Notes under the pieces: model-generated
What the model was told of the DNA's origin: nothing
What the model saw: only the letters and a program-made list of their open reading frames with translations
Databases searched by the model: none
Part shown: positions 1 through 7,364 of the stretch, piece after piece
Numbering within the stretch: the first letter of the stretch is position 1
Layout: each line of letters begins with the position of its first letter
Program-made: the position numbers and the translations under genes
Assembly: GCF_000382885.1 (NCBI RefSeq)
Contig: NZ_CAVK010000124.1
Location: 18,008-82,007 of the forward strand
Source of the DNA: Sphingobium indicum BiD32
Lineage (GTDB): Bacteria > Pseudomonadota > Alphaproteobacteria > Sphingomonadales > Sphingomonadaceae
DNA length: 64,000 nucleotides
Direction of reading: 5' to 3'

Positions 1-30
1 ATAAAATACAATAGTTCGCACGCAATCGTG

Positions 31-146
31 CCGTTCGTCCTGAGTAGCCGCTGAGCTTGTCGAAGCGGCGTATCGAAGGATGCGTATGGTCGGAATGCTT
101 CGATACGGGCCTTCGACTTCGCTCAGTCCCTACTTAGCACGAACGG
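31..146. repeat. REP-like imperfect inverted repeat at left edge
   Basis: Two arms of about 50 bases face each other. The left arm begins CCGTTCGT.CTGAG and runs through TCGAAG and CGTATCGAAG. The right arm, read on the minus strand, begins CCGTTCGTGCTAAG and has the same blocks in the same order. Such CTGAG...TCGAAG palindromes are widespread intergenic repeats in sphingomonad genomes. It lies just downstream of the leftward SDR-ThuA unit, so it may also act as a transcription stop. No gene is seen in bases 1-164. Confidence 0.7.
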
Positions 147-164
147 ATTGGGGTGGAGCTATGA

Positions 165-920
165 TCAAACTTCCTTATCCTTGCACCACTCTATCCCGCG
201 CCTCAGCAGATCGTAAAAGACCGGCAGGTCCCAGGCGCAGCGATCGACGGTGGGCCACCAGTCCAAAAATGGCTGCATGTCATAATGGCCGCGACAATGG
301 CCGAGCGTATTGTACAGCACCGCGCCCTTGCCCTGCGTCTTGATATACATCACCGGGTGCCGGTCCTGCGCCCAGCTATGTTCGTCAAAGCCGGTAGCCT
401 CTCCCGCAAATTCGGTGTCGAGCAGGATGTGCAGGTCGCCATGCCGTTCCATCAGATAGAGTTCGTCGGTCGTCTCGAACGGCGCGATCCCGCGTGTCAG
501 CACATTGTCGGCATCGGCAACCTCGACCCGATAGGGCGCGATTGGCGGGTGGGCGATGAACTGGCTGCCGAGTGTTTTCATCATCAGCGGTGCCCAGCGC
601 GGGCTGCCGTACAGGCCATTGTCGAACAGCCGCAGCACGGAATTGGTCCCGTGCAGCGCATACCAGCGCCCGCCATCCTGGACCCATTGGCGCAGCGCTT
701 CCTGTGCGGGCAGCGGCGGCACGACGTCGCAAGTATAGGTGATCAGCATGTCGGCGGCGAGGATCGCGTCCAGATTGCCATAATCCTCGAACACGCGGGT
801 CCGCACGCGCGGATCGTCGCCCAGCAGCTTGAGCAATTCCAGCCGGGCAAAGTCCATGTCGTGATAGAGACCGCCGACAATCAGCACGCAATTGATGCGG
901 GCGGGCTGCGTCTCGCTCAT
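165..920 (-). CDS. ThuA-like domain protein
   Basis: This 251-residue protein has the ThuA fold, a class I glutamine-amidotransferase-like Rossmann fold named after trehalose utilisation protein ThuA. Visible signatures are the first strand VLIVGGLYHD, the central ALHGTNS turn, the HPITR-like segment IAHPPIAPYRVEVAD, the TTDELYLME motif and the terminal LYNTLGHCRGHYD motif. ThuA-like proteins are linked to sugar or ketone metabolism, but their chemistry is mostly unknown. The reading frame extends upstream to 1124, but that part overlaps the preceding SDR; the ATG at 918-920 sits 14 bases after the SDR stop and fits an operon. The family is clear and the substrate is not. Confidence 0.85.
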   Translation of the reverse strand: MSETQPARINCVLIVGGLYHDMDFARLELLKLLGDDPRVRTRVFEDYGNLDAILAADMLITYTCDVVPPLPAQEALRQWVQDGGRWYALHGTNSVLRLFDNGLYGSPRWAPLMMKTLGSQFIAHPPIAPYRVEVADADNVLTRGIAPFETTDELYLMERHGDLHILLDTEFAGEATGFDEHSWAQDRHPVMYIKTQGKGAVLYNTLGHCRGHYDMQPFLDWWPTVDRCAWDLPVFYDLLRRGIEWCKDKEV

Positions 921-934
921 TGCTGCATCCTCGC

Positions 935-1696
935 TCAATATTGCACGCCCTTGGTGATGCCGCCGTCGATCAGCACATTGGCCCCGGTCATGTAGCGGCA
1001 GGCGGGTGAGGCGATGAAGGCGATCGCCTTGGCCAGTTCCTCGCCCGTACCCATTCGGCCGAACGGGATCTGCTTCAGGATGCCATCGTGGAAATCGGCC
1101 ATATGTTCCTTGATATAGGCCCAAGGACCGTCATCGGTATAGACCGGGCCAGGGGACACGCAATTGACCCGCAATCCCTGCGGCGCATGTTTCTGCGCCA
1201 GCGCGGCGCTGTAGTTGATCACCGCCGCCTTCATGGCATTATAGGGCTGGGGTCCCATAAACTCCTCCAGCGCGCCGGTGGAGGAAATGGTGACGATCGA
1301 CCCGGCATCGGACTGTTCCAGCGCGGGCAGGGCAGCGTGGATGCCGCGTACCAACGGCAATATGTCGCCGTTCAGCACGGTGGTCCAGGCTTCGGGGGTA
1401 TCGACCCCCGGATTGACCGATACGAAGGAAATGAAGATGTCGCAGCCGCCCAGCTGCTCAGCGGCGCTGGCGACCCAGCCGGGGAAGGCCTCCGCGTCGG
1501 TCACGTCCACCGACGCGCCGATGCCGCGCACGCCCAGCGCCTGCACTTCGGCGACGACGCTATCGACCTTGTCCTGCGTCCGCCCGCACAGCGCCACGTC
1601 GCACCCTTCGGCGGCCAGTATCTTCGCCACCGCCCGGCCGATACTGGCATTGGCGCCTGCAAGAATGGCTTTGCGCCCTTTCAGACCAATATCCAT
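935..1696 (-). CDS. SDR family NAD(P)-dependent oxidoreductase
   Basis: This 253-residue classical short-chain dehydrogenase is cytoplasmic and should interconvert an alcohol and a ketone with NAD(P). The N-terminal nucleotide-binding glycine motif is atypical (AGANASIG instead of TGxxxGIG). The catalytic Tyr-Lys pair is in YNAMKAA, preceded by a serine in the VTISSTG strand, and the C-terminal MTGANVLIDGG block is canonical. The ATG at 1694-1696 follows a GAGAGGA ribosome-binding site at good spacing; an upstream TTG at 1714 is less likely. It is the first gene of a leftward pair with the ThuA-like gene and is divergent from the acyl-CoA synthetase across a 205-base promoter region. Confidence 0.9.
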   Translation of the reverse strand: MDIGLKGRKAILAGANASIGRAVAKILAAEGCDVALCGRTQDKVDSVVAEVQALGVRGIGASVDVTDAEAFPGWVASAAEQLGGCDIFISFVSVNPGVDTPEAWTTVLNGDILPLVRGIHAALPALEQSDAGSIVTISSTGALEEFMGPQPYNAMKAAVINYSAALAQKHAPQGLRVNCVSPGPVYTDDGPWAYIKEHMADFHDGILKQIPFGRMGTGEELAKAIAFIASPACRYMTGANVLIDGGITKGVQY

Positions 1697-1799
1697 GACG
1701 GCATCCTCTCTCAAGTCTCTTCAATCGCCCGCCTGTTTACCGGCATATGCGGGGCGCTGCACTGGCAAAACCGTCAGGGGTGCGGGCCGGTGCGGCAAC

Positions 1800-1825
1800 C
1801 GAAATGCGCTCTTTTGCGCATTTCG
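1800..1825. promoter_or_regulatory. Perfect 10-bp inverted repeat in divergent promoter region
   Basis: CGAAATGCGC and GCGCATTTCG flank a TCTTTT spacer. The site lies between the leftward SDR (start 1696) and the rightward acyl-CoA synthetase (start 1902), where a shared operator would be expected. A dimeric repressor site is the likeliest reading; no regulator gene is present in the cluster. Confidence 0.5.
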
Positions 1826-1901
1826 AGGCAGACCCTTAGCGATTGTGACAGGGCGACGCCCGGCCTTTTTCCGCTATGCAGGACGTTCAAGCGGAGGGAC
1901 C

Positions 1902-3428
1902 ATGGGGAAGAGCGCCATCACTATAGCGGATCATGTCCGGGCGCACGCCGCTGCGACGCCTGACGCGATCGCCCTGATCTTCGAGGGGCGCGAGACCAGC
2001 TATGCCGCGCTTGACCGGCAGGCGAGCCGGGTTGCCAACGCCCTGATCGCCGGGGGCCATGTACCGGGCGGCCGGGTCGCCTATCTCGGCAAGAATCGCG
2101 ACGACTATTTCGGTTTCTGGCTGGGCGCGGCGAAGGCTGGCCTGGTTACCGTGCCAGTCAACTGGCGGCTCGCAGCGCCGGAGGTCGCTTATATATTGGC
2201 CGATGCGCGCCCTTGCCTGATCCTGGTCGAACCGGAATTTCTGGATCGGGTGGCGGGGCAGGGGGCGACCATCCTGCTGACCGATCCTTGCGGTGACTAT
2301 CCGCTCCTTGCCGACTGGCGCGATGCGCAGGCCGACACCGATCCGCGCCGTGACGCGGGCTATGACGCCGCCGTGCTGATGCTCTACACGTCCGGCACCA
2401 CCGGTCAGCCCAAGGGGGCGATGCTCTCCAACCGCAGCCTGCTCGGCTTGCGCGCGTCGGAACCGGACCTGCCCGACTGGTATCGCTGGAGCGCGGCGGA
2501 CGTGTCGCTGATCGCGATGCCCATCTTCCACATCAGCGGGTCGGGCTGGGGGCTTTGGACGCTCCAGCATGGCGCAAAGGGCGTGGTCGTGCGCGAATTT
2601 GATCCCGCGCGCGTGCTGGACTTGCTCGTGACTTTCCGCATCAGCAAGATCATGCTGGTCCCCACCGCGCTGCGCATCCTGTGCGATCATCCCGCCGCTG
2701 CCGCCACGGATTTCAGCTTCCTGCGGACCATCTGCTATGGCGGATCGGCGATCCCGCTTGATCTGCTGCGGCAGGCGATTGCCGTCATCGGCTGTGGCTT
2801 TGCGCAAATGTACGGCATGACCGAAACCGCCGGTACCATCATCGGCCTGCCGCCGCAGGACCATGATCCAGACGGGTCCGAGCGGATGCGCGGCATCGGC
2901 CTGCCGTTGCCTGGTGTCCGGGTGCGGATATCGGACGAGGCGGGCAACACGCTGCCACCCGGCGCGATCGGTGAGATATTGGTGGCGTCGCAGGCCAATA
3001 TGATCGGCTATTTCGACCGGCCCGACGCCACTGCCGAAGCGATCGACGCGGACGGCTGGCTGCGCACCGGGGACGCGGGCTGGATGGACGCGGACGGCTA
3101 TCTTTACCTCGCCGACCGGATCAAGGACATGATCATCACCGGGGGCGAAAATGTCTATCCCGCTGAAGTGGAAAATGCGCTCTACAGCCACCCGGCCGTC
3201 GCCGACGTTGCGGTGATCGGCGTGCCGGACGCCAAATGGGGAGAGGCGGTCAAGGCGATCGTCGTTCCGCAAGAGGGCGAAACCCCCGATCCCGATGCGC
3301 TGATCGCCTGGGCGCGCGAACGGATTGCGGCTTACAAGGCACCCAAAACGGTGGACTTCCGATCCGACCTGCCCCGCAATCCGTCGGGCAAGATTTTGCG
3401 CCGCCTGCTGCGCGACGAATATCGGTAA
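1902..3428 (+). CDS. Acyl-CoA synthetase (AMP-forming, ANL superfamily)
   Basis: This 508-residue adenylate-forming enzyme should activate a carboxylic acid to an acyl-AMP and then to a CoA thioester. The phosphate-binding A3 motif LYTSGTTGQPKG starts near residue 162, the A5 motif YGMTET is at about residue 304, and the hinge region GDAGWMDADGYLYLADR.KDMI follows near residues 385-410. The adenylation lysine lies in NPSGKILRR at residue 497. The length is normal for the family. The reading frame extends back to 1278, but the ATG at 1902 follows a perfect GGAGGGA site and begins typical family sequence. It heads a rightward pair with the NTF2-like gene. The chain type of the substrate cannot be told. 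Confidence 0.93.
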   Translation: MGKSAITIADHVRAHAAATPDAIALIFEGRETSYAALDRQASRVANALIAGGHVPGGRVAYLGKNRDDYFGFWLGAAKAGLVTVPVNWRLAAPEVAYILADARPCLILVEPEFLDRVAGQGATILLTDPCGDYPLLADWRDAQADTDPRRDAGYDAAVLMLYTSGTTGQPKGAMLSNRSLLGLRASEPDLPDWYRWSAADVSLIAMPIFHISGSGWGLWTLQHGAKGVVVREFDPARVLDLLVTFRISKIMLVPTALRILCDHPAAAATDFSFLRTICYGGSAIPLDLLRQAIAVIGCGFAQMYGMTETAGTIIGLPPQDHDPDGSERMRGIGLPLPGVRVRISDEAGNTLPPGAIGEILVASQANMIGYFDRPDATAEAIDADGWLRTGDAGWMDADGYLYLADRIKDMIITGGENVYPAEVENALYSHPAVADVAVIGVPDAKWGEAVKAIVVPQEGETPDPDALIAWARERIAAYKAPKTVDFRSDLPRNPSGKILRRLLRDEYR

Positions 3429-3504
3429 GACCTGCGATTTCCGGCAGGTTCGGGGTTGGCTGGCTCCGCCTATCCTCCGGCAAAACAGACTGAGGAGAGA
3501 GGTT

Positions 3505-3927
3505 TTGACCGCCAACTTCACCGGCCCGATCGAGGACCGGCTGGCCATTCGCGAACTGCTCGAAACCTATGCCGATGCGGTCAATCGCGTCGATCGGGCC
3601 TTGTGGGCTTCGCTGTGGGTGGAGGACAGCCATTGGGATATGTCCCACTATCCCGACCTGGGTGTCGTGTCGGGCAAGGCCGCCATTGTCGATCTATGGG
3701 CCAGCGCCATGCCCCATTATCCCCAACTCAGTTTCCTGCTCAATCCCGGCATGATCCGGGTCGATGGCGACAAGGCGGAGGCCCGCGCCTATTTTTCCGA
3801 AGTCTATGCCGAGCCGGGCACGGGCAAGGATAAGCGCGCACGTGCCTGCTATAACGACCGGCTGGTGAAACAGGACGGGCAATGGTTCTTCCAGAGCCGA
3901 TCTTTCACCATCATCCACCAGAGCTGA
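3505..3927 (+). CDS. NTF2/SnoaL-like domain protein
   Basis: This 140-residue protein has the cone-shaped NTF2/SnoaL-like fold. It opens with IEDRLAIRELLETYADAVNR, a helix pair typical of the family, followed by WVEDSHWDM and a C-terminal Y.DRLVKQDGQWFFQSRSF sheet. Relatives act as small dehydratases, isomerases or polyketide/steroid cyclases, or merely bind ligands. A TTG start at 3505 is chosen because a strong GAGGAGAGAGG site (3493-3502) precedes it and the family homology begins right after it; there is no suitable ATG. It follows the acyl-CoA synthetase by 76 bases and is followed by a clear terminator. Confidence 0.8.
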   Translation: MTANFTGPIEDRLAIRELLETYADAVNRVDRALWASLWVEDSHWDMSHYPDLGVVSGKAAIVDLWASAMPHYPQLSFLLNPGMIRVDGDKAEARAYFSEVYAEPGTGKDKRARACYNDRLVKQDGQWFFQSRSFTIIHQS

Positions 3928-3968
3928 CGATATTTCCGTCGGCTCGCTCTCCATGAGCTGCGGGAAAT

Positions 3969-4002
3969 GACCCGGTCGCCACAAACGGCCGGGTCCTTTT
4001 TT
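3969..4002. terminator. Rho-independent terminator between convergent genes
   Basis: A stem of GACCCGG and CCGGGTC with a 13-base loop is followed by a run of six T. It ends the rightward acyl-CoA synthetase/NTF2-like unit; the leftward SDR gene ends 10 bases beyond it. Confidence 0.85.
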
Positions 4003-4011
4003 GGCAGGCCG

Positions 4012-4794
4012 TCAATGCGCGGTCATGCCGCCGTCGATGACCAACTCGGACCCGGTGACGAAACTCGCGGCAGGCGCGGCGAGATAGACGATGCCATCGG
4101 CAATCTCCTGCGCGGTGCCCATCCGCCCCAGTGCATGGCCCGCCGACACCGTCGCTCGTGCGGTCGCTTCATCGGGGAAGGCGCCGGTTTCGACATAGCG
4201 TGCGTAGATGGTGTCCATCATATTGGTGTCGATACCGCCGGGATGGACGCTGTTGACGCGGATCGGCTGGCCGAGCGCCGCATATTCCAGCGCCGCGCAT
4301 TTGCTGAACAGCCGCACCGCGCCCTTGGTCGCGCAATAGGCCGACATGAACGGCGCGCCCGCCAGTCCGCCGACCGATGACAGGTTGATGATCGACGATC
4401 CGCCCCGCCGGTCCGCGCCGCTTCGGGCCAGCAGATCGGCCATGGCGCGGGTGCCCAGAAATATCCCCTCGACATTGATGCTCATACATTTGCGGAAGGT
4501 CGCCAGGCTGGTTTCTGCAATCGCGTCGGTGACGGAAATTCCGGCATTGTTCACCAATATGTCGAGCCGCCCATAGGTCGTAGCGACATGGTCTGCCAGC
4601 GCGGCCCAGCCCGCTTCGTCGATCACGTCGAGCGGGTGATATGCTGTCGCCCCTCTAACGGACGCGCTTGCCGCCATGTCGGTCGCGATCACCCTTGCCC
4701 CAGCGTCTGCCAGTGCCTTGACGGTTGCGCCGCCAATTCCGCCACCGGCCCCGGTCACCAGCGCCACTGCGCCGCTCAGGTCAAAACTGCTCAT
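4012..4794 (-). CDS. SDR family NAD(P)-dependent oxidoreductase
   Basis: This 260-residue classical SDR carries the canonical cofactor motif VTGAGGGIGG, the NNAG motif (LVNNAGIS), a catalytic serine in the INLSSVGG strand, and the YCATKGA catalytic Tyr-Lys pair. It ends with the usual FVTGSELVIDGG block. The chosen ATG at 4792-4794 overlaps the TGA of the upstream SDR gene as ATGA, suggesting translational coupling; an ATG four codons earlier (4806) is also possible. It is the second gene of a leftward two-SDR operon. The substrate is unknown, but the pairing with a close relative suggests successive or stereospecific oxidations. Confidence 0.9.
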   Translation of the reverse strand: MSSFDLSGAVALVTGAGGGIGGATVKALADAGARVIATDMAASASVRGATAYHPLDVIDEAGWAALADHVATTYGRLDILVNNAGISVTDAIAETSLATFRKCMSINVEGIFLGTRAMADLLARSGADRRGGSSIINLSSVGGLAGAPFMSAYCATKGAVRLFSKCAALEYAALGQPIRVNSVHPGGIDTNMMDTIYARYVETGAFPDEATARATVSAGHALGRMGTAQEIADGIVYLAAPAASFVTGSELVIDGGMTAH

Positions 4795-5600
4795 CGTGCC
4801 GTCCATCCCCCATCGACCACGACCTCGCTCCCGGTCATGTAGCTGGCGTCATCGCTTGCCAGGAACGCAACCACCTTGCCGATTTCGATCGGTTGGGCCA
4901 GTCGCTTGATCGGCGTCGTCTGCGCCATCTGGTCGATCAGATCATCGGCGCTCAGCGTTCCGTCGCGTGCGGCCCATCGCTCCATCCCCTGTCGCAGCAA
5001 CGGCGTATCGACAAAGCCGGGATGCACGCTGTTGACGCGGATCGGCACGCCCGCATCGGCAAATTCCAGCGCATTGGACTTGCTGAACAGCCGCACCGCA
5101 CCCTTGGATGCATTATAGGCCGATACTTCGCCCATGCCGACCAGCCCCATGATCGAGCTGATATTGATGATGCTGGAGCCATAGGGCGTCGCCGCCCCGC
5201 TCTGCGCCAGCAGCGGCTGGAACGTCTTGGTGCCCAGGAACACCGTGTCCATGTTCAGCGTCATCAGCCGCCGCCAGGTCGCCAGTTCCAGATCCTGCAC
5301 CTTGCCGGTCAGGTCCGCGCCGACATTATTGACCAATATGTCGAGCCGCCCGTGCGCTGCCATCACCCGGTCGCGGGCGGCCTGCCATGCTTCCTCCATC
5401 GTCGCGTCCAGCCGGATATAGGAACAGCCCGGCATCGCGGCGATCGCGCTGGCTACCGCCTCGCTATCTTCCGCATCCAGATCGGTGATGATCGTTGTCG
5501 CGCCATCGGTGGCCAGGCATTGTGCGATCGCCCGTCCGATGCCCCTTAGCGCGCCCGATACCAGCGCCACCCGTCCGTCCAGTCGTCCTGCCATGGGCAT
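4791..5600 (-). CDS. SDR family NAD(P)-dependent oxidoreductase
   Basis: This 269-residue SDR has the cofactor motif VSGALRGIGR (Ser replacing the usual Thr), an LVNNVGAD motif, catalytic serine in INISSIMG, the YNASKGA catalytic pair, and YMTGSEVVVDGG near the C-terminus. The start at 5600 is preceded by GGAGAGAGGA at proper spacing. It is the first gene of the leftward operon and is divergent from the NTF2-like gene at 5747; the 146 bases between should contain both promoters. An ACCTG...CAGGT repeat at 5676-5695 is a weak operator candidate. Confidence 0.9.
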   Translation of the reverse strand: MPMAGRLDGRVALVSGALRGIGRAIAQCLATDGATTIITDLDAEDSEAVASAIAAMPGCSYIRLDATMEEAWQAARDRVMAAHGRLDILVNNVGADLTGKVQDLELATWRRLMTLNMDTVFLGTKTFQPLLAQSGAATPYGSSIINISSIMGLVGMGEVSAYNASKGAVRLFSKSNALEFADAGVPIRVNSVHPGFVDTPLLRQGMERWAARDGTLSADDLIDQMAQTTPIKRLAQPIEIGKVVAFLASDDASYMTGSEVVVDGGWTAR

Positions 5601-5746
5601 TCCTCTCTCCGCATGGCCCGCGCCGGGCCAGCCTCTTTTGTCGATCGACGTGTCGGCCCGTCGGCCAATCGCTTCACCTGCCGCTTTTTACAGGTTCGCG
5701 GTCATTCCCAAGCGCGCATCTAGGCTGGAACAGGAGAGCAATTGCC

Positions 5747-6166
5747 ATGGACTCGCACCGCTATGCCGCCATCCGGTCGATGGTTGAAAATCTCTATGCC
5801 CTGACTGCTGCTGGCCGCTGGGATGAGGCGGAGGCGATGATGACCGACGATTTCCGCATCCTGGAGGCCGACAGCCTGCCCTATGCGGGGGAATATCTGG
5901 GCAAGGGGGCGCTGCGGGAACTCTATACCAAGGTGTTTGCCTTCTGGGAGGATGCCTCGCTTGAAACCAGCGATATTACCGTGTCGGAGGATCATGCGAT
6001 CGTGATGCTGACCGTCCATGCGACGTCGCGCCACAATGGCCAGCGGCTGGCCATGCCGCTGTGCGAAGTATTTCATCTGCGCGGCGACAAGTTCAGTGGC
6101 ATCACCCCCTATTATTTCGATACAGCATCGATCGCGCGGGCGACCGGCACGCTGATGGCTGATTGA
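5747..6166 (+). CDS. NTF2/SnoaL-like domain protein
   Basis: This 139-residue protein is a second NTF2/SnoaL-like fold protein, not closely similar to the one at 3505. The N-terminal helices (MVENLYALTAAGRWDEAEAMM) are followed by TDDFRILEADSLPYAGEYLGKGALRELY-type family sequence, described here by position 28-60, and a C-terminal sheet CEVFHLRGDKFSGITPYYFD. Proteins with this shape are often ketosteroid-isomerase-like or simple stress/limonene-epoxide-hydrolase relatives. The ATG at 5747 has an AGGAGAG site 8-14 bases upstream. It is followed after 14 bases by an SDR gene, so the two are probably cotranscribed and act on the same compound. Confidence 0.8.
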   Translation: MDSHRYAAIRSMVENLYALTAAGRWDEAEAMMTDDFRILEADSLPYAGEYLGKGALRELYTKVFAFWEDASLETSDITVSEDHAIVMLTVHATSRHNGQRLAMPLCEVFHLRGDKFSGITPYYFDTASIARATGTLMAD

Positions 6167-6180
6167 GGACAGGACGAGAC

Positions 6181-6960
6181 ATGGCTGATCTTTCGGGCAA
6201 GGTGGCGATCGTCACTGGCGGCACATCGGGTATCGGCCGCGCGACCGTCCAGCGGCTGGCGCGGGACGGGGCGCAGGTCGTGTTCACCGGATCGAACGAG
6301 GAATCGGCCCGCACCCTGTGCGCACAAAGCGGTGCGCGCTTCGTCAGGGCGCAGGTGCAGGACGAGGGCGACTGGGACAAGGTTGCCGCGTTCGTCAGCG
6401 ACGAATTTGGTCGCCTCGACATCGCCTTTGCCAATGCCGGGACCGAAAGCGGGGACGGCAGCGTCGAATCGATCAGCATGGATGGTTGGGCCGGGATCAT
6501 CGACGTCAACCAGACAGGGGTGATGCTGACCGCCCGCACGGCGCTGCGCCTGATGCGCGCAAATCCCGGCGGGCCGTGCGGGTCGATCATCATCAATTCA
6601 TCGATGTCGGCGCATAAGGTGATGGGCAACTACATGGCCTATTCCGTCACCAAGGCCGCCGTGCTGGCCATGGCCAAATCGATCGCCATCCATTGCGCCA
6701 CCGAAAAACTGCCGATCCGCTGTAACGCCATCCTGCCCGGCGTGGTGGAAACTGAAATGATCAGCGCGATCATCGCCAAATCTGCGTCGCCGGAAGGTGC
6801 GCGTGCCGCCTATAACAGCATGTCGCCGATGGGCCGGATGGGCACGGTCGAGGATATCGCCGCGCTGGTCGCCTTCCTCGCCTCCGACGAGGCCGGTTTC
6901 ATCTCCGGCGCGGAATATGCCATCGACGGCGCATCGACGGCCGGGATGACCGGGGTCTGA
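6181..6960 (+). CDS. SDR family NAD(P)-dependent oxidoreductase
   Basis: This 259-residue classical SDR shows VTGGTSGIGRATV for cofactor binding, an FANAGTE motif in place of NNAG, serine in IIINSSMSA, the YSVTKAA catalytic Tyr-Lys pair, and FISGAEYAIDGAST at the C-terminus. The ATG at 6181 matches the usual family start; a purine-rich stretch between the NTF2-like stop and this ATG serves as the ribosome-binding site. It is the last gene of the metabolic cluster, and a 404-base gap then separates it from the giant gene. It is the fourth SDR within 6 kb. Confidence 0.9.
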   Translation: MADLSGKVAIVTGGTSGIGRATVQRLARDGAQVVFTGSNEESARTLCAQSGARFVRAQVQDEGDWDKVAAFVSDEFGRLDIAFANAGTESGDGSVESISMDGWAGIIDVNQTGVMLTARTALRLMRANPGGPCGSIIINSSMSAHKVMGNYMAYSVTKAAVLAMAKSIAIHCATEKLPIRCNAILPGVVETEMISAIIAKSASPEGARAAYNSMSPMGRMGTVEDIAALVAFLASDEAGFISGAEYAIDGASTAGMTGV

Positions 6961-7364
6961 TCTGGCGATAGCTGCCTGCTGTGTGGGCGGAGATTACCCC
7001 ATCCAAAAAGACGACATCCAATCGTTCCGGCCAGCCTGCTTGGCAGCTGTGCGCCGGGACGGTTGCTGGTAATCAGCTTGCGATAAGTTGCAAGGTTTGA
7101 CAGACTGTTCTGGTTGATTCGATGATAAGAATGCCGCGATAATTTGCGGGCAAGTTTCCACGGAAAATGTTGAAATAAGCGGGTCGCGTCGCTCACGTTC
7201 TGGTTACCCCGGTTTCAGCAACCGATGTGACGGGAACGGTCGTCCGCGTTGCCGGTTCCGCTGTTCGACGGTCTGATCGGTTCAACGGAGGGTATGTTTC
7301 ACCCTCTTGTCCCAAAACAGGACAACAGACGATTTCTTGGTCTGAATGCCGTTTTGGGGGGGCT
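6961..7364. other. Intergenic region upstream of the giant gene
   Basis: This 404-base stretch contains no gene that I can support. The frame of the giant gene remains open back to a GTG at 7227, but the extra residues look non-coding. It should hold the promoter of the export operon. It contains an inverted repeat at 7307-7325 and a run of seven G (7356-7362) directly before the start codon. I see no convincing terminator for the preceding SDR gene. Confidence 0.5.
7307..7325. promoter_or_regulatory. Inverted repeat TTGTCC-N7-GGACAA upstream of giant gene
   Basis: Six-base perfect arms TTGTCC and GGACAA are separated by CAAAACA. The site is 40 bases before the giant gene's start codon, consistent with an operator or an mRNA leader hairpin. 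No regulator is encoded nearby, so the assignment rests on position and symmetry only. Confidence 0.4.

Noticed and set aside
1278..1901. N-terminal extension of the acyl-CoA synthetase
   Set aside because: It runs antisense through the SDR gene; the strong GGAGGGA site and family homology point to 1902.
1887..3548. Leftward open frame of 553 codons
   Set aside because: It mirrors the acyl-CoA synthetase, whose motifs are unmistakable on the other strand.
7227..7364. Upstream extension of the giant protein
   Set aside because: The residues look like translated non-coding sequence, and the region contains the likely promoter and inverted repeat.
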